Positions 25,838 to 36,702 of a DNA stretch of 64,000 nt are shown here, one piece after another. Positions within the stretch are counted from its first letter, which is position 1; every line of letters starts with the position of its first letter. Both the position numbers and the translations under genes were made by a program. Under the pieces are notes generated by a model. The model made no database searches and had not been told where the DNA came from. It saw nothing but the letters and a program-made list of their open reading frames with translations. The stretch lies in assembly GCF_905175385.1 (NCBI RefSeq), contig NZ_HG992749.1, positions 930,001-994,000 on the forward strand, read 5' to 3'. Source of the stretch: Vibrio sp. B1FLJ16 (GTDB lineage Bacteria > Pseudomonadota > Gammaproteobacteria > Enterobacterales > Vibrionaceae).

Positions 25838-27643
25838 TTATCCTTCTGATTGTTCGCCGTTTAGTTGGACAATGGGTAGACAAAGTGAAAAACGAGCGCC
25901 GCCTTCAGTCCGGTTTGTTGCACTCAAATTTCCGTTCATTCCGCTCAATATTTGCTGTGATATGGACAAACCTAAACCCAAACCATTTTTCTTGGTGGTC
26001 AGAAATGGTTCGCAAAGATCACTCAGTGTGTGTTGTCCGATGCCCGGGCCATTATCATCAATATGTATCGCGACAGTATTGCTCTGCTGGTCATGTTCAA
26101 CAGACAACCACACCTGTTTATCCTCTTGCTCTTTGGTTGCCTCTATCGCATTAGTAAGCAAGTTAACCAACACTTGTTCTAACTGAATCGTGTTAATAAA
26201 TACCACTGCATCTTGTGCCACTAAGTCGGCTGACAGATTGACCCGAGCTGATTTAAAAGCCGGTTTCATCAGTTCTTTGGCCGATGCAATAACGGGCAGT
26301 AGCCGGGTTTTAATCAGCTCGTTACCACTGGTTTTTTTTGCAAAGGAGCGCAGTTGTTGGCTGATGTTAGCCATACGATCAGTCAGCGAGGAAATACGAC
26401 TTAAATTATCTTCGACCCTTTCATACTTATCTTTGTGTAAGAAAAGCTTACCGTTTTCAGCAAAGCTGCGAATGGCTGCCAGTGGGTTATTCAGTTCGTG
26501 GCTGATACTTGCTGACATCTGTCCAAGTACTGCTAGCTTTGCGGCCTGAACCAGTTCATCCTGGGTCAAACGCAAAGTCTGTTCTGTTTCTATCCGTTGG
26601 GCTATTTCGGCCTGCAGCTCTGCAGTACGCTCCATTACCTGAAATTCAAGTTTCTGATTTGCTTCCTGCTGGACTCGTTCAAGCTGCAGATGTCGTTGCT
26701 GGCGGTGATAAATCAGTTGCCCGATGAGAAACAGCACCGTAAAGGCGAGAGTTATTACGACGAGGTAACCTAAGGTAATCCAGACGATAGATTGCTTGGG
26801 TGATAATACTCTCATGGTGAGTTTGGTTTCAGGGAGTGACAGAGAAGAAACAATTAAGGTCCCCTGATTGTATGGATAACCCTGTTTGAGCTCGGTATGG
26901 GCTGGTTCTAGGTCGCCAACGAAGTTCAGGCTACTTATCTGAGTTTCGAGATACTGACGGCTCGCCCAAATTTTGGTTTTTGTGATGTCGCTAAGGGGCT
27001 GGAAGCTCTTAAGTTGCCAGTCACTCCTGCTACTCATGAACACGATGCCATTAGGGTCACTGGCGACAAATACACTATCAGGTTGCTGCCAGTTATCTTC
27101 AATCTTATTTAAATTCATTTTAACGACGACCACACCAATTACACCGCCGGCGTATACAATCGGAGCTGAATAGTAGTAACCACGTTTACCGGATGTCGAT
27201 CCCAGCGCGTAGTACTGACTTTGTTCGCCTTGAATGGCTTGTTTGAAGTAGGGGCGAAAGGCGAAATTACGGCCGACAAATGAGTGCTCCTGCCTCCAGT
27301 TGCTGGCAGCGATAGTGTTGCCCCATTGGTCAATGAGGTAAGTGTCGGCTGCGGCGATCACATCATTGACAGATTCTAAGTATCGATTGGTAACTTCAAG
27401 CTGTGCGGTGTTTTCCGGATGTAATAGTGCTTCGAAAAGAGGGGCATCCTTAGCTAAAAGGCTTGGGATATGAGCATACTTATCCAGTTTGTTCTTGATA
27501 TGGCTGGAAAACTGTTCAAGTTGGGACTGATGTTTATCAAGCAATGCTTGATAGCTCGATTGCCATACCCAATGACCACCAATGATGGCGCATAACAAAT
27601 ATAAGGCGAAAAAAATCAGTAGAATACGGTTTCTTTGCGACAT
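25838..27643 (-). CDS. dctB: C4-dicarboxylate sensor kinase DctB
   Basis: 601 residues. TM1 (about 7-27), a large periplasmic double-Cache-type sensor (about 30-285) containing YYSAPIVYAGGVIGVVVVK, TM2 (about 287-310), a coiled-coil linker, HisKA with phospho-His382 in SASISHELNNPLAAIR, and HATPase (NLLTNAIEA, IDDNGPGI, KKNGLGLGLSIS). Length and architecture match DctB. It reads extracellular dicarboxylate and phosphorylates DctD, encoded immediately downstream. Confidence 0.92.
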   Translation of the reverse strand: MSQRNRILLIFFALYLLCAIIGGHWVWQSSYQALLDKHQSQLEQFSSHIKNKLDKYAHIPSLLAKDAPLFEALLHPENTAQLEVTNRYLESVNDVIAAADTYLIDQWGNTIAASNWRQEHSFVGRNFAFRPYFKQAIQGEQSQYYALGSTSGKRGYYYSAPIVYAGGVIGVVVVKMNLNKIEDNWQQPDSVFVASDPNGIVFMSSRSDWQLKSFQPLSDITKTKIWASRQYLETQISSLNFVGDLEPAHTELKQGYPYNQGTLIVSSLSLPETKLTMRVLSPKQSIVWITLGYLVVITLAFTVLFLIGQLIYHRQQRHLQLERVQQEANQKLEFQVMERTAELQAEIAQRIETEQTLRLTQDELVQAAKLAVLGQMSASISHELNNPLAAIRSFAENGKLFLHKDKYERVEDNLSRISSLTDRMANISQQLRSFAKKTSGNELIKTRLLPVIASAKELMKPAFKSARVNLSADLVAQDAVVFINTIQLEQVLVNLLTNAIEATKEQEDKQVWLSVEHDQQSNTVAIHIDDNGPGIGQHTLSDLCEPFLTTKKNGLGLGLSISQQILSGMNGNLSATNRTEGGARFSLCLPIVQLNGEQSEG

Positions 27644-28039
27644 CCTGTCATTCCCAGATCAGCTCCTATTGTTTACTGAAGAAATGTTAATGGCTTGTAG
27701 AATGGATTGGGGATTTAGTTATCAACTCTGTGGAGTAAAACAAGAGCAAGATCTCTTTTTATGCTTTTCAATAAAAAAAGCTGTCGATTCTCTTGAAAAA
27801 GTCGCTATTGTCCCCATTCTAGTTATGCCGACATTTCAGATGCGCTGTTCTTACCGCGTTTTTTTGAAAAAATGAGGCAATATTCGAGAATTTAGCGCAG
27901 ACAATGCCCACATAGCGGCTATTGGCTCGACAGGTTAGTAACAGATCGCTAGAATGTCGCGTCTAAAATTCTGTCCTGAGGCTAATAGGAGATACCTTTG
28001 GTGTTTAGCTGAAGATATCACTGATTAGTCCGGTGCTGA
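27644..28039. other. Intergenic region upstream of dctB and tig
   Basis: About 400 bp. Carries the divergent promoter area for dctB and the distal region of tig. The open frame across 27660-27875 overlaps the dctB start and shows no protein-like composition. No RNA gene was recognised. Confidence 0.35.
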
Positions 28040-28067
28040 TTGACAGTATCGATACTCGATTTAAATT
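28040..28067 (+). promoter_or_regulatory. Candidate sigma-70 promoter of tig with internal palindrome
   Basis: TTGACA (28040-28045), 16-bp spacer, TAAATT (28062-28067). The spacer starts with the perfect palindrome GTATCGATAC (28046-28055). Transcription from here would give a 5' leader of about 90 nt before the tig start. Confidence 0.5.
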
Positions 28068-28129
28068 AGGTCTTCGGACAGAGCACAACACAAGGATGAA
28101 GCGTTAGCTCCGGTGAGTTACGCTCATAC

Positions 28130-28145
28130 GCTCGGAAAACCGAGC
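28130..28145 (+). other. Hairpin in the tig leader
   Basis: GCTCGG-AAAA-CCGAGC, a perfect 6-bp stem 7 bp upstream of the AGAGG ribosome-binding site, not followed by a T-tract. It could tune translation or mRNA stability. Confidence 0.5.
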
Positions 28146-28166
28146 CACTTTAGAGGTTTATATATA

Positions 28167-29471
28167 ATGCAAGTTACTGTTGAAACGCTAGAGGGCCTAG
28201 AGCGCCGTCTAAACATTACTGTTCCAGCTGCAAACATCGAAGACGCTGTAACAGCTGAACTACGCAACATCGCTAAAAACCGTCGTTTCGATGGTTTCCG
28301 TAAGGGTAAAGTGCCTCTAAAAATGGTTGCTCAGATGTACGGCAAAGCAGTACGTCAAGACGTTCTTGGTGAAGTTATGCAACGTCACTTCATCGAAGCT
28401 ATCGTTAAAGAGAAAATCAATCCAGCTGGTGCGCCAACTTTCGCTCCTGTTGAAAACAAAGAAGGTTCAGACCTAGTTTTCACAGCAACTTTTGAAGTTT
28501 ACCCAGAAGTTGAGCTAAAAGGCCTGGAAAACATTTCTGTAGAGAAGCCTCTGACTGACGTTAAAGATGCCGACGTAGAAGAGATGATCGAAACTCTACG
28601 TAAGCAGCAAGCGACTTGGGCTGAAGTTGAAGAAGCAGCAGAAGACGGCAAGCGCGTAATCATTGATTTCGTTGGTTCTATCGACGGTGAAGAGTTCGAA
28701 GGCGGTAAAGCTGAGAACTTCCCACTAGAAATGGGTGCTGGTCGCATGATCCCTGGTTTCGAAGACGGTATCGCAGGTAAGACTGCTGGTATGGAATTCG
28801 ACATCGACGTGACTTTCCCAGAAGATTACCACGCTGAAAACCTAAAAGGTAAAGCAGCTAAGTTCGCGATCAAAGTAAACAAAGTTGAAGCACGTGAACT
28901 TCCAGAACTAAACGACGAGTTCGTTTCTAAGTTCGGTGTTGCTGAAGGTGGTGTAGATGCGCTTAAAGCTGAAGTTCGTAAGAACATGGAACGCGAACTT
29001 AAGCAAGCTGTTAAGAACCGCATCAAAGAGCAAGCTATCGACGGTCTGGTTGAGCAAAACGAAATCGACGTTCCTGCTGCACTTATCGAGCAAGAAATCC
29101 AAGTTCTGCGTCAACAAGCTGCACAACGCTTCGGTGGTAATCCAGAAGCAGCTGCACAGCTTCCACGTGAACTGTTCGAAGAGCAAGCTAAACGTCGCGT
29201 AGTTGTTGGTCTTCTTCTAGGTGAAGTTATCAAGTCTGAAGAGCTAAAAGCTGACGACGAGAAAGTTAAAGCACTAATCGAAGAGATGGCTACTGCATAC
29301 GAAGATCCATCAGAAGTTGTTGCTTACTACGAGCAAAACGAGCAAATGATGAACAACATGCGTAACGTAGCTCTAGAAGAGCAAGCAATCGACGCGATCA
29401 TCGCTAAAGCACAGGTTACTGAGAAAGAAGTAGGCTTCAACGAGCTACTTAACCAGCAACAACCTGCTTAA
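28167..29471 (+). CDS. tig: Trigger factor
   Basis: 434 residues from ATG 28167, exactly the usual trigger-factor length; AGAGG lies 10 bp upstream, and the upstream extension of the frame is rejected. Ribosome-associated chaperone and peptidyl-prolyl isomerase. The N-terminal ribosome-binding domain carries the signature [10 protein letters not shown] (near 44-53); the FKBP-type domain (about 150-245) contains [14 protein letters not shown]; a helical C-terminal arm follows. Codon use is strongly biased, as in highly expressed genes. First of the tig-clpP-clpX-lon block. Confidence 0.97.
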   Translation: MQVTVETLEGLERRLNITVPAANIEDAVTAELRNIAKNRRFDGFRKGKVPLKMVAQMYGKAVRQDVLGEVMQRHFIEAIVKEKINPAGAPTFAPVENKEGSDLVFTATFEVYPEVELKGLENISVEKPLTDVKDADVEEMIETLRKQQATWAEVEEAAEDGKRVIIDFVGSIDGEEFEGGKAENFPLEMGAGRMIPGFEDGIAGKTAGMEFDIDVTFPEDYHAENLKGKAAKFAIKVNKVEARELPELNDEFVSKFGVAEGGVDALKAEVRKNMERELKQAVKNRIKEQAIDGLVEQNEIDVPAALIEQEIQVLRQQAAQRFGGNPEAAAQLPRELFEEQAKRRVVVGLLLGEVIKSEELKADDEKVKALIEEMATAYEDPSEVVAYYEQNEQMMNNMRNVALEEQAIDAIIAKAQVTEKEVGFNELLNQQQPA

Positions 29472-29522
29472 TAAGCAATATATTGCGTAGAAGGTTGACT
29501 TAGCGTTAACTATTCTGCTAAC

Positions 29523-29562
29523 AATGGTCCGTATGATAGTCATCATCCGGACCATTTATTTT
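29523..29562 (+). terminator. Hairpin between tig and clpP
   Basis: Stem AATGGTCCG / CGGACCATT (29523-29531, 29548-29556), with a smaller ATGA/TCAT stem in the loop, followed by TATTTTAG. Probably a partial terminator separating tig from clpP expression. Confidence 0.6.
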
Positions 29563-29576
29563 AGGGACATAAGAAT

Positions 29577-30203
29577 ATGAGCTACCAAGAAAAAAATGCA
29601 ATGTCGCCAATTATTGACGCACTAGTACCAATGGTGGTTGAACAGACTTCCCGAGGCGAACGTTCGTACGATATTTATTCTCGTTTGTTGAAAGAACGCG
29701 TGATCTTTTTAACGGGTCAAGTGGAAGACCACATGGCAAACCTTGTCGTGGCTCAGCTACTTTTCCTAGAATCTGAAAATCCAGATAAAGATATTTTTCT
29801 ATACATCAACTCACCGGGTGGCAGTGTGACAGCAGGTATGTCTATCTATGACACAATGCAGTTTATCAAGCCAAATGTAAGTACAGTATGTATGGGACAA
29901 GCATGTTCAATGGGGGCCTTCCTACTTGCTGGTGGCGCTCCGGGTAAGCGTTATGTACTGCCTAACTCACGTGTGATGATTCACCAACCACTAGGTGGTT
30001 TCCAGGGTCAGGCTTCTGATATCCAAATTCATGCTCAGGAAATCCTGACCATTAAGCAGAAGCTAAACAAACTGTTAGCAGAACATACAGGTCAGCCGCT
30101 AGAAATTATTGAACGCGATACTGATCGTGATAACTTCATGTCAGCAGAGCAGGCTGTGGAATACGGTATTGTGGATGCAGTGTTAAGCCACCGCGGCGAG
30201 TAA
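29577..30203 (+). CDS. clpP: ATP-dependent Clp protease proteolytic subunit
   Basis: 208 residues. Catalytic triad is visible as Ser111 ([10 protein letters not shown]), His136 ([10 protein letters not shown]) and Asp185, matching E. coli ClpP precursor numbering. A short N-terminal propeptide precedes ALVPMV. Tetradecameric serine protease chamber working with ClpX, encoded 70 bp downstream. Note ACS rather than AAS around the nucleophile. Confidence 0.97.
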   Translation: MSYQEKNAMSPIIDALVPMVVEQTSRGERSYDIYSRLLKERVIFLTGQVEDHMANLVVAQLLFLESENPDKDIFLYINSPGGSVTAGMSIYDTMQFIKPNVSTVCMGQACSMGAFLLAGGAPGKRYVLPNSRVMIHQPLGGFQGQASDIQIHAQEILTIKQKLNKLLAEHTGQPLEIIERDTDRDNFMSAEQAVEYGIVDAVLSHRGE

Positions 30204-30273
30204 TTAGCCAGCGCATTTTGGCTAAAATTGATATACACTGATTCATGAAGAGTAAAGGCTAAGAGGTTAGCGA

Positions 30274-31554
30274 ATGACAGATAAAAGCAAAGAAAGTGGC
30301 AGCGGTAAATTGCTGTACTGTTCTTTCTGCGGAAAAAGTCAACACGAAGTTCGCAAGCTAATCGCAGGTCCGTCCGTTTACATTTGCGACGAGTGTGTCG
30401 ATTTATGTAACGATATTATTCGCGAAGAAATCAAGGATGTTCTCCCTAAGAAAGAATCTGAAGCGTTACCAACGCCAAAACAGATCCGTGAACACCTTGA
30501 TGACTATGTGATCGGACAAGATTACGCGAAAAAAGTGCTTGCAGTTGCGGTATATAACCACTACAAGCGTTTACGCAATGGTGATACTACGAGCGATGGT
30601 GTTGAACTTGGTAAAAGTAACATCCTTCTAATTGGTCCTACAGGTAGCGGTAAAACACTACTTGCTGAGACACTCGCTCGATTCTTGGATGTGCCATTTA
30701 CAATGGCTGACGCGACCACACTAACCGAAGCTGGTTATGTGGGGGAAGACGTTGAAAATATCATCCAAAAGCTACTGCAAAAATGTGATTACGATGTAGC
30801 GAAAGCTGAACGCGGCATTGTTTACATTGATGAAATTGACAAAATTTCTCGTAAAGCTGAAAACCCATCGATTACGCGTGACGTATCTGGTGAAGGTGTT
30901 CAGCAAGCACTGCTAAAACTTATCGAAGGTACAGTTGCTTCAGTTCCACCTCAAGGTGGACGTAAGCATCCGCAACAAGAATTCCTCCAAGTGGACACGT
31001 CTAAAATCCTGTTCATTTGTGGTGGTGCGTTTGCTGGCCTAGATAAAGTGATTGAACAACGAGTAGCGACTGGTACTGGTATCGGTTTTGGTGCAGAAGT
31101 ACGCTCGAAAAACGAAACCAAAACAGTCGGTGAACTATTCACTCAGGTTGAGCCTGAGGATCTAGTGAAATACGGTCTGATTCCTGAGTTTATCGGGCGT
31201 CTACCAGTGACAACGACGTTGACAGAGCTTGACGAAGAAGCGCTTATTCAGATCCTATGTGAGCCGAAGAACGCACTTACCAAGCAATATGCTGCTTTGT
31301 TCGAACTTGAAGATACAGAACTTGAATTCCGTGAAGACGCGCTTCGTGCCATTGCTAAGAAAGCAATGGAACGCAAAACGGGTGCTCGTGGCTTACGTTC
31401 AATATTGGAAAGTGTTCTACTTGAAACCATGTACGAGTTGCCATCTGCTACAGATGTGAGCAAAGTCGTGATTGACGAATCCGTCATCAATGGTGAGTCA
31501 GAGCCGCTGCTTATCTACAGCAACACTGACAATCAGGCCGCTGGAGCAGAATAA
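30274..31554 (+). CDS. clpX: ATP-dependent Clp protease unfoldase subunit
   Basis: 426 residues. N-terminal zinc-binding domain with Cys16, Cys19, Cys38 and Cys41; AAA+ module with Walker A GPTGSGKT (121-128), Walker [10 protein letters not shown], the pore-loop GYVG segment and the IGF loop that docks on ClpP ([10 protein letters not shown]). Recognises tagged substrates and threads them into ClpP. Ends at a strong terminator. Confidence 0.97.
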   Translation: MTDKSKESGSGKLLYCSFCGKSQHEVRKLIAGPSVYICDECVDLCNDIIREEIKDVLPKKESEALPTPKQIREHLDDYVIGQDYAKKVLAVAVYNHYKRLRNGDTTSDGVELGKSNILLIGPTGSGKTLLAETLARFLDVPFTMADATTLTEAGYVGEDVENIIQKLLQKCDYDVAKAERGIVYIDEIDKISRKAENPSITRDVSGEGVQQALLKLIEGTVASVPPQGGRKHPQQEFLQVDTSKILFICGGAFAGLDKVIEQRVATGTGIGFGAEVRSKNETKTVGELFTQVEPEDLVKYGLIPEFIGRLPVTTTLTELDEEALIQILCEPKNALTKQYAALFELEDTELEFREDALRAIAKKAMERKTGARGLRSILESVLLETMYELPSATDVSKVVIDESVINGESEPLLIYSNTDNQAAGAE

Positions 31555-31569
31555 ATTCAGTTGTGAATC

Positions 31570-31601
31570 AAAAAGGAGGTAATTAGTTACCTCCTTTTTT
31601 T
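31570..31601 (+). terminator. Terminator after clpX
   Basis: Stem AAAAAGGAGGTAA / TTACCTCCTTTTT with loop TTAG, running into a T-tract. Confidence 0.93.
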
Positions 31602-31611
31602 ATTTCTGTTA

Positions 31612-31639
31612 TTGAATCCAAACAATTAGCCCCCATATA
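31612..31639 (+). promoter_or_regulatory. Heat-shock (sigma-32) promoter of lon
   Basis: TTGAA (31612-31616), 14-bp spacer, CCCCATATA (31631-31639). Spacing and the -10 element fit the RpoH consensus (CTTGAA, 11-16 bp, CCCCATnTA); lon is a classical RpoH-regulon gene. Predicted start of transcription near 31647. Confidence 0.8.
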
Positions 31640-31684
31640 AACCGATAAATATACGTTAAACGTGAAAGCGGAAGAGAGAATTAT

Positions 31685-34036
31685 ATGAACTTGGAACGTT
31701 CCGAGCGTATCGAGATCCCGGTACTACCTCTACGTGACGTAGTGGTCTACCCGCACATGGTGATTCCATTGTTTGTTGGTCGTGAGAAATCGATTAGCTG
31801 TCTAGAAACGGCGATGGAAACAAACAAACAAGTTCTGCTTGTGGCACAAAAGCAAGCTGACACCGACGAGCCGACTGTTGACGACCTATTCGATGTAGGT
31901 ACGGTAGCCACCATTCTTCAGCTTTTGAAGCTTCCTGATGGCACAGTAAAAGTCTTGGTTGAAGGTCAGCAGCGCGCAAAGATTACCAACTTTAAAGAGA
32001 GTGACTTCTTCTTAGCTGACGCTGAATTCATTGTGACGCCTGAGTTAGACGAACGCGATCAAGAAGTGATAGTTCGCAGTGCAATTAATCAGTTCGAAGG
32101 CTTTATCAAACTAAATAAAAAGATTCCGCCTGAAGTTTTGACTTCGTTAAACGGGATTGATGAAGCCGCGCGCCTAGCTGATACCATCGCTGCTCACATG
32201 CCACTAAAGCTGGTAGACAAGCAACAAGTCCTTGAGATTGTCGATGTCACTGAGCGTCTGGAGTTCTTGATGGGCCAGATGGAGTCGGAGATTGATCTGC
32301 TGCAAGTTGAGAAACGCATCCGTGGCCGTGTGAAAAAGCAAATGGAGAAGTCTCAGCGTGAGTACTATCTGAATGAGCAAATGAAAGCGATTCAGAAAGA
32401 GCTTGGCGAGATGGAAGATGCGCCGGATGAGTTCGAAACGCTACAGCAAAAAATCGAAGAATCAAAAATGCCTCAAGAGGCGCGTGAAAAGACAGAACAA
32501 GAGCTTCAGAAGCTTAAGATGATGTCTCCGATGTCTGCTGAGGCCACCGTGGTTCGTAGTTACATCGACTGGATGGTCAGCGTTCCCTGGACTAAGCGTT
32601 CTAAGGTTAAGAAAAATCTGGCAAAAGCAGAAGAAATCCTTAACGAAGACCACTATGGTCTGGAGCGCGTGAAAGAGCGTATTCTTGAATACTTAGCGGT
32701 ACAGAACCGTATCAACAAGCTGAAAGGTCCTATCCTTTGTCTTGTTGGTCCTCCTGGTGTTGGTAAAACCTCTCTGGGGCGTTCGATTGCTTCTGCTACA
32801 GGCCGTAAGTACGTTCGTATGGCACTGGGCGGCGTACGTGACGAAGCGGAAATTCGTGGCCACCGTCGCACTTACATTGGCTCGCTGCCAGGTAAGCTCA
32901 TTCAGAAGATGTCGAAAGTTGGCGTAAAAAACCCGCTATTCCTTCTTGATGAGATCGACAAAATGTCTTCAGACATGCGTGGTGACCCGGCTTCGGCATT
33001 GCTGGAAGTGCTTGACCCTGAGCAAAACAACTCGTTCAACGATCACTATTTAGAAGTGGATTACGATTTGTCTGACGTGATGTTTGTTGCGACGTCTAAC
33101 TCGATGAATATCCCAGGGCCGCTACTTGACCGTATGGAAGTGATTCGACTGTCTGGTTACACAGAAGATGAAAAGCTGAACATTGCTAAGCGCCATTTGG
33201 TAGAAAAACAGCTTAAACGTAACGGATTAAAGCCAAACGAAATTGTTATTGAAGACTCAGCAATTGTCGGCATTATCCGTTACTACACGCGCGAGGCGGG
33301 TGTGCGTAGCTTAGAGCGTGAAATTTCTAAGATCTGTCGTAAAGCTGTGAAGAACATCTTGCTGGATAAAGACATTAAGTCAGTAACCGTCTCGATGGAT
33401 AACCTGAAAGAATACCTAGGTGTACAGCGTTTCGACTACGGTAAAGCGGACGAAAGCAACCGTATTGGTCAGGTTACCGGCTTAGCATGGACAGAAGTAG
33501 GTGGCGATCTGTTAACCATCGAAACTCAGTCTATGCCAGGTAAAGGTAAGCTGACTCAAACGGGCTCACTTGGTGATGTCATGCAAGAGTCTATCCAGGC
33601 TGCGATGACTGTGGTTCGTTCTCGTGCGGAAAAACTGGGGATTAATACTGATTTCTACGAGAAGAAAGACATCCACGTTCACGTTCCAGAAGGTGCGACG
33701 CCAAAAGATGGTCCAAGTGCTGGTATAGCGATGTGTACTGCTCTCGTGTCTAGCCTGACAGGTAATCCTGTTAAAGCAGAAGTCGCGATGACGGGTGAAA
33801 TTACACTACGTGGTGAAGTTTTGCCTATCGGTGGCCTGAAAGAAAAATTACTTGCGGCACATCGTGGCGGCATCAAAACGGTACTGATTCCAAAAGATAA
33901 CGAACGTGATCTGGAAGAGATTCCTGAGAATGTTATTGCTGATCTGAAGGTTATCCCAGTACGCTGGATTGATGAAGTTCTGAGCGTTGCTCTCGAGCGA
34001 GACCCGATGGGTGTTGAGTTCGAAGCTAAAAAATAG
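31685..34036 (+). CDS. lon: ATP-dependent protease Lon
   Basis: 783 residues. N-terminal LON substrate domain, coiled region, AAA+ domain with Walker A GPPGVGKT (355-362) and Walker [10 protein letters not shown], then the Ser-Lys protease domain with Ser678 in [11 protein letters not shown] and a catalytic Lys in the GLKEKLLAA region. Degrades misfolded and regulatory proteins. Has its own heat-shock promoter and terminator. Confidence 0.97.
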   Translation: MNLERSERIEIPVLPLRDVVVYPHMVIPLFVGREKSISCLETAMETNKQVLLVAQKQADTDEPTVDDLFDVGTVATILQLLKLPDGTVKVLVEGQQRAKITNFKESDFFLADAEFIVTPELDERDQEVIVRSAINQFEGFIKLNKKIPPEVLTSLNGIDEAARLADTIAAHMPLKLVDKQQVLEIVDVTERLEFLMGQMESEIDLLQVEKRIRGRVKKQMEKSQREYYLNEQMKAIQKELGEMEDAPDEFETLQQKIEESKMPQEAREKTEQELQKLKMMSPMSAEATVVRSYIDWMVSVPWTKRSKVKKNLAKAEEILNEDHYGLERVKERILEYLAVQNRINKLKGPILCLVGPPGVGKTSLGRSIASATGRKYVRMALGGVRDEAEIRGHRRTYIGSLPGKLIQKMSKVGVKNPLFLLDEIDKMSSDMRGDPASALLEVLDPEQNNSFNDHYLEVDYDLSDVMFVATSNSMNIPGPLLDRMEVIRLSGYTEDEKLNIAKRHLVEKQLKRNGLKPNEIVIEDSAIVGIIRYYTREAGVRSLEREISKICRKAVKNILLDKDIKSVTVSMDNLKEYLGVQRFDYGKADESNRIGQVTGLAWTEVGGDLLTIETQSMPGKGKLTQTGSLGDVMQESIQAAMTVVRSRAEKLGINTDFYEKKDIHVHVPEGATPKDGPSAGIAMCTALVSSLTGNPVKAEVAMTGEITLRGEVLPIGGLKEKLLAAHRGGIKTVLIPKDNERDLEEIPENVIADLKVIPVRWIDEVLSVALERDPMGVEFEAKK

Positions 34037-34079
34037 TGATATACAGCAAAAATAAGTAAAAGTTTGTGCTGATAAGCCT

Positions 34080-34104
34080 AAAAAGGCTTGTCAGCCTTTT
34101 TTTT
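34080..34104 (+). terminator. Terminator after lon
   Basis: Stem AAAAAGGCT / AGCCTTTTT with loop TGTC, continuing as TTT. Confidence 0.9.
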
Positions 34105-34228
34105 GGACGCTAAGTTAGTTTCGATATCTCTCAGCCCTTTGTTGATAAGGGTTAGAGAGGTTTATTTATTAATTATGGAACGAAAGTCATCAAAAAAATA
34201 ATCACAGATGGCACAAAGGGGAAATACA

Positions 34229-34501
34229 GTGAATAAAACTCAATTAGTTGAACAAATCGCAGAAAATGCAGATCTTTCTAAAGCGTCAGCAGGCCGTGCA
34301 CTGGATGCATTCATCGAAGCAGTAAGTGGTACGCTTCAAACTGGCGACCAAGTTGCTCTAGTTGGCTTCGGTACGTTCAGCGTTCGTACTCGTGCAGCGC
34401 GTACTGGCCGTAACCCAAAAACTGGTGAAGAAATCCAAATCGCAGAAGCAAAAGTACCTTCATTCAAAGCTGGTAAAGCATTAAAAGACGCTTGTAACTA
34501 A
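34229..34501 (+). CDS. hupB: DNA-binding protein HU-beta
   Basis: 90 residues from GTG 34229 (AAGGGGA 6 bp upstream), giving the canonical start [19 protein letters not shown]; an upstream in-frame ATG would add seven foreign residues. Shows the HU beta-arm core [21 protein letters not shown]. Nucleoid protein that bends and constrains DNA. Located between lon and ppiD as in other gammaproteobacteria. Confidence 0.96.
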   Translation: MNKTQLVEQIAENADLSKASAGRALDAFIEAVSGTLQTGDQVALVGFGTFSVRTRAARTGRNPKTGEEIQIAEAKVPSFKAGKALKDACN

Positions 34502-34603
34502 TTATAGAGTTTTGACTCTATAGTTGGCTATTTGAATATCTTTTGCTCAAACAATGAGTTTTGAACAAAAATTTACAAACTTCGAGCCGAACTTTCTTAA
34601 ATT

Positions 34604-34635
34604 ATGCGCATCATACTGATGCGCATTTCTTTTTC
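34604..34635 (+). terminator. Terminator after hupB
   Basis: Stem ATGCGCATCA / TGATGCGCAT with loop TAC, followed by TTCTTTTTCT. It lies about 100 bp after the hupB stop, leaving a 3' UTR with a smaller TATAGAGT/ACTCTATA hairpin at 34503-34522. Confidence 0.85.
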
Positions 34636-34703
34636 TGATATTATCGCGTCAGTAAATTTTTTAGTAGAAGCCGTATGCTTCAATTGTGGAGAGCAGTTAA
34701 ATT

Positions 34704-36563
34704 ATGATGGATCGACTACGCGAAGGCGTGAATAGCATCGCGGTCAAAATTATCCTTGGGCTTATCATCCTGTCTTTCGTATTTGCGGGTGTAGGTAGCT
34801 ACATTGTTGGTGGCAACAACAACTCAGCGGCAAAAGTAGGAAATACTGATATACCTCGCGGTGAATTCGAGATGGCTTACCAAAATGAGCGTAACCGCAT
34901 GCAAGCTCAGTTAGGCGAGTATTTCTCTCAGATGCTGGCAGATCCGGCATACGTTGAATCTTTCCGCAAATCAGTTCTCGATCGTATGATCAACGACGTA
35001 TTGCTAGACCAGCAGGCAGAAGCTCTGGGTCTTCGAATCAGCGATGAGCAAGTTCGTAGCATGATTTTAGATATGCCTCAGTTCCAGTCAAACGGTCAGT
35101 TCGATCAGGAAGTCTACCAGGCATCTCTGCGCCGTGCAGGTTTCTCTCCGGATTCATTTGCAGAATACATGCGTCGCGAGCTTGTTCGTGAGCAACTACT
35201 GAACGCACTACAAACCAGTGAGTTTACGTTACCGGGTGAAGTACAAGCCGGCGGTGAACTGTTTACTCAAACTCGTGATATTCGCACTATCACAATCGAT
35301 TTAGCTGAGTTTGCTAAAAACGTAGAACTAACCGATGAAGAAATTCAGGACTACTACAAAGCAAACCAGGACAACTTTACTCGCCCGGAACAGGCGAAAG
35401 TGTCTTACGTTGAGCTATCAGCCGAAAGTCTGAAGAAACAGATCCAAGTATCTGATGAAGACGTTAAGAACTACTATGATGAACATCTGGATAAATACTC
35501 TTCAGGAGAGCAACGTCGTGTCGCTCATATTCTTGTAGAAGGTGATGATGAAGCGAAAGCTCAGGCGATTCTGGACGAGCTGAATAATGGTGCCGATTTC
35601 GCAGCACTTGCTCAAGAAAAGTCTGACGACTTCGGTAGCGCAGAAAATGGCGGCGATTTAGGCTGGATTGAGCGTGATGTTATGGATCCAGCATTCGAAG
35701 CGGCAGCATTCGCCCTTAAGAACCCTGGTGATATGTCTGAGTTAGTTAAGTCTGATTTCGGTTACCACATTATCAAGCTTGAAGAGCTAAAAGATTCAGT
35801 AGCAAAACCATTTGCTGATGTTGAAGCTGAAATCAAACAAGAAATGGTTGATCAGAAAGCGGTTGATAAGTTCTACGAGTTACAAAATGAGCTTGAGCGT
35901 GTCGCGTTTGAATTCCCTGATTCACTAGATGATGCTTCGAAAGCCATTGATCAAAAGGTGAAGACTACAGACTTCGTTTCTCAGGCAGATGCTCCGGAAG
36001 TACTTCGTAATCCAGAAGTCATGCAAGCAATCTTAAGCCCGGAAGTGAAAGAAGATGGCCTGAACTCAGAAGCGATTGAAGTCGCCCCAGAGCACATTGT
36101 CGTTGTTCGAGTTGAAGACACACGCCCAGAAACGGTTCTTCCTATTGCTGATGTTAAAGAGCAAGTTGTTGCCGAGCTCTCACGTGTTAAAGGTGAACAA
36201 GGCGCACTAGAGCTTGCTACAGATGTCGTTGCTCAGCTTAATGAGGGTAACACTGCAGTTCTTGCTGAAAATAACTTGGCATTTGGTGAACAAGAAACGG
36301 TAGATCGTCGTTCTCCGCACGCTGCATCGGTATTTGCGATGGCAAAACCAGTTGACGGTAAGCCTGTCTACGGTCAATCGAAAGATCTGGACGGTAACGT
36401 GGTTGTGATCGAGCTGGATTCAGTAAAAGCTGCATTGGACAGCTCGTTGGAAGAGCAGGTAGCGATGCAGATGCAACGTTCTTCTTCACAACAGGATCTA
36501 TCTTCTGTACTGGCTGTGTTACGAGCTAATACCGATATTGAATACTATATTGTGAGCAACTAA
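34704..36563 (+). CDS. ppiD: Periplasmic folding chaperone PpiD (SurA-like PPIase)
   Basis: 619 residues. A single N-terminal membrane anchor (about 13-36), SurA-N-like helical domain, then one parvulin/rotamase domain (about 267-360, RVAHILV...FGSAENGGDLGWIE...GYHIIKLEE) and a C-terminal helical region. Associates with the SecYEG exit and assists periplasmic folding. ATG-ATG start preceded by GGAGAG. Ends at a strong terminator. Confidence 0.95.
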   Translation: MMDRLREGVNSIAVKIILGLIILSFVFAGVGSYIVGGNNNSAAKVGNTDIPRGEFEMAYQNERNRMQAQLGEYFSQMLADPAYVESFRKSVLDRMINDVLLDQQAEALGLRISDEQVRSMILDMPQFQSNGQFDQEVYQASLRRAGFSPDSFAEYMRRELVREQLLNALQTSEFTLPGEVQAGGELFTQTRDIRTITIDLAEFAKNVELTDEEIQDYYKANQDNFTRPEQAKVSYVELSAESLKKQIQVSDEDVKNYYDEHLDKYSSGEQRRVAHILVEGDDEAKAQAILDELNNGADFAALAQEKSDDFGSAENGGDLGWIERDVMDPAFEAAAFALKNPGDMSELVKSDFGYHIIKLEELKDSVAKPFADVEAEIKQEMVDQKAVDKFYELQNELERVAFEFPDSLDDASKAIDQKVKTTDFVSQADAPEVLRNPEVMQAILSPEVKEDGLNSEAIEVAPEHIVVVRVEDTRPETVLPIADVKEQVVAELSRVKGEQGALELATDVVAQLNEGNTAVLAENNLAFGEQETVDRRSPHAASVFAMAKPVDGKPVYGQSKDLDGNVVVIELDSVKAALDSSLEEQVAMQMQRSSSQQDLSSVLAVLRANTDIEYYIVSN

Positions 36564-36592
36564 GCATTCTTAATGTAATTTGCATGTTAGCT

Positions 36593-36623
36593 AAAACGGG
36601 CCGCATAAGCGGCCCGTTTTAAT
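36593..36623 (+). terminator. Terminator after ppiD
   Basis: 12-bp stem AAAACGGGCCGC / GCGGCCCGTTTT with loop ATAA. Confidence 0.93.
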
Positions 36624-36702
36624 TTTATCTCAATCAACTTCAATGATTCGGAAGCTTTGCCTAAATTAGTGCTCTGATTTTATACGCTAATTGAGAGAGC
36701 TT

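Noticed and set aside
27582..27875. 97-codon plus-strand frame upstream of tig.
   Set aside because: Starts inside dctB, no ribosome-binding site, no recognisable protein features.
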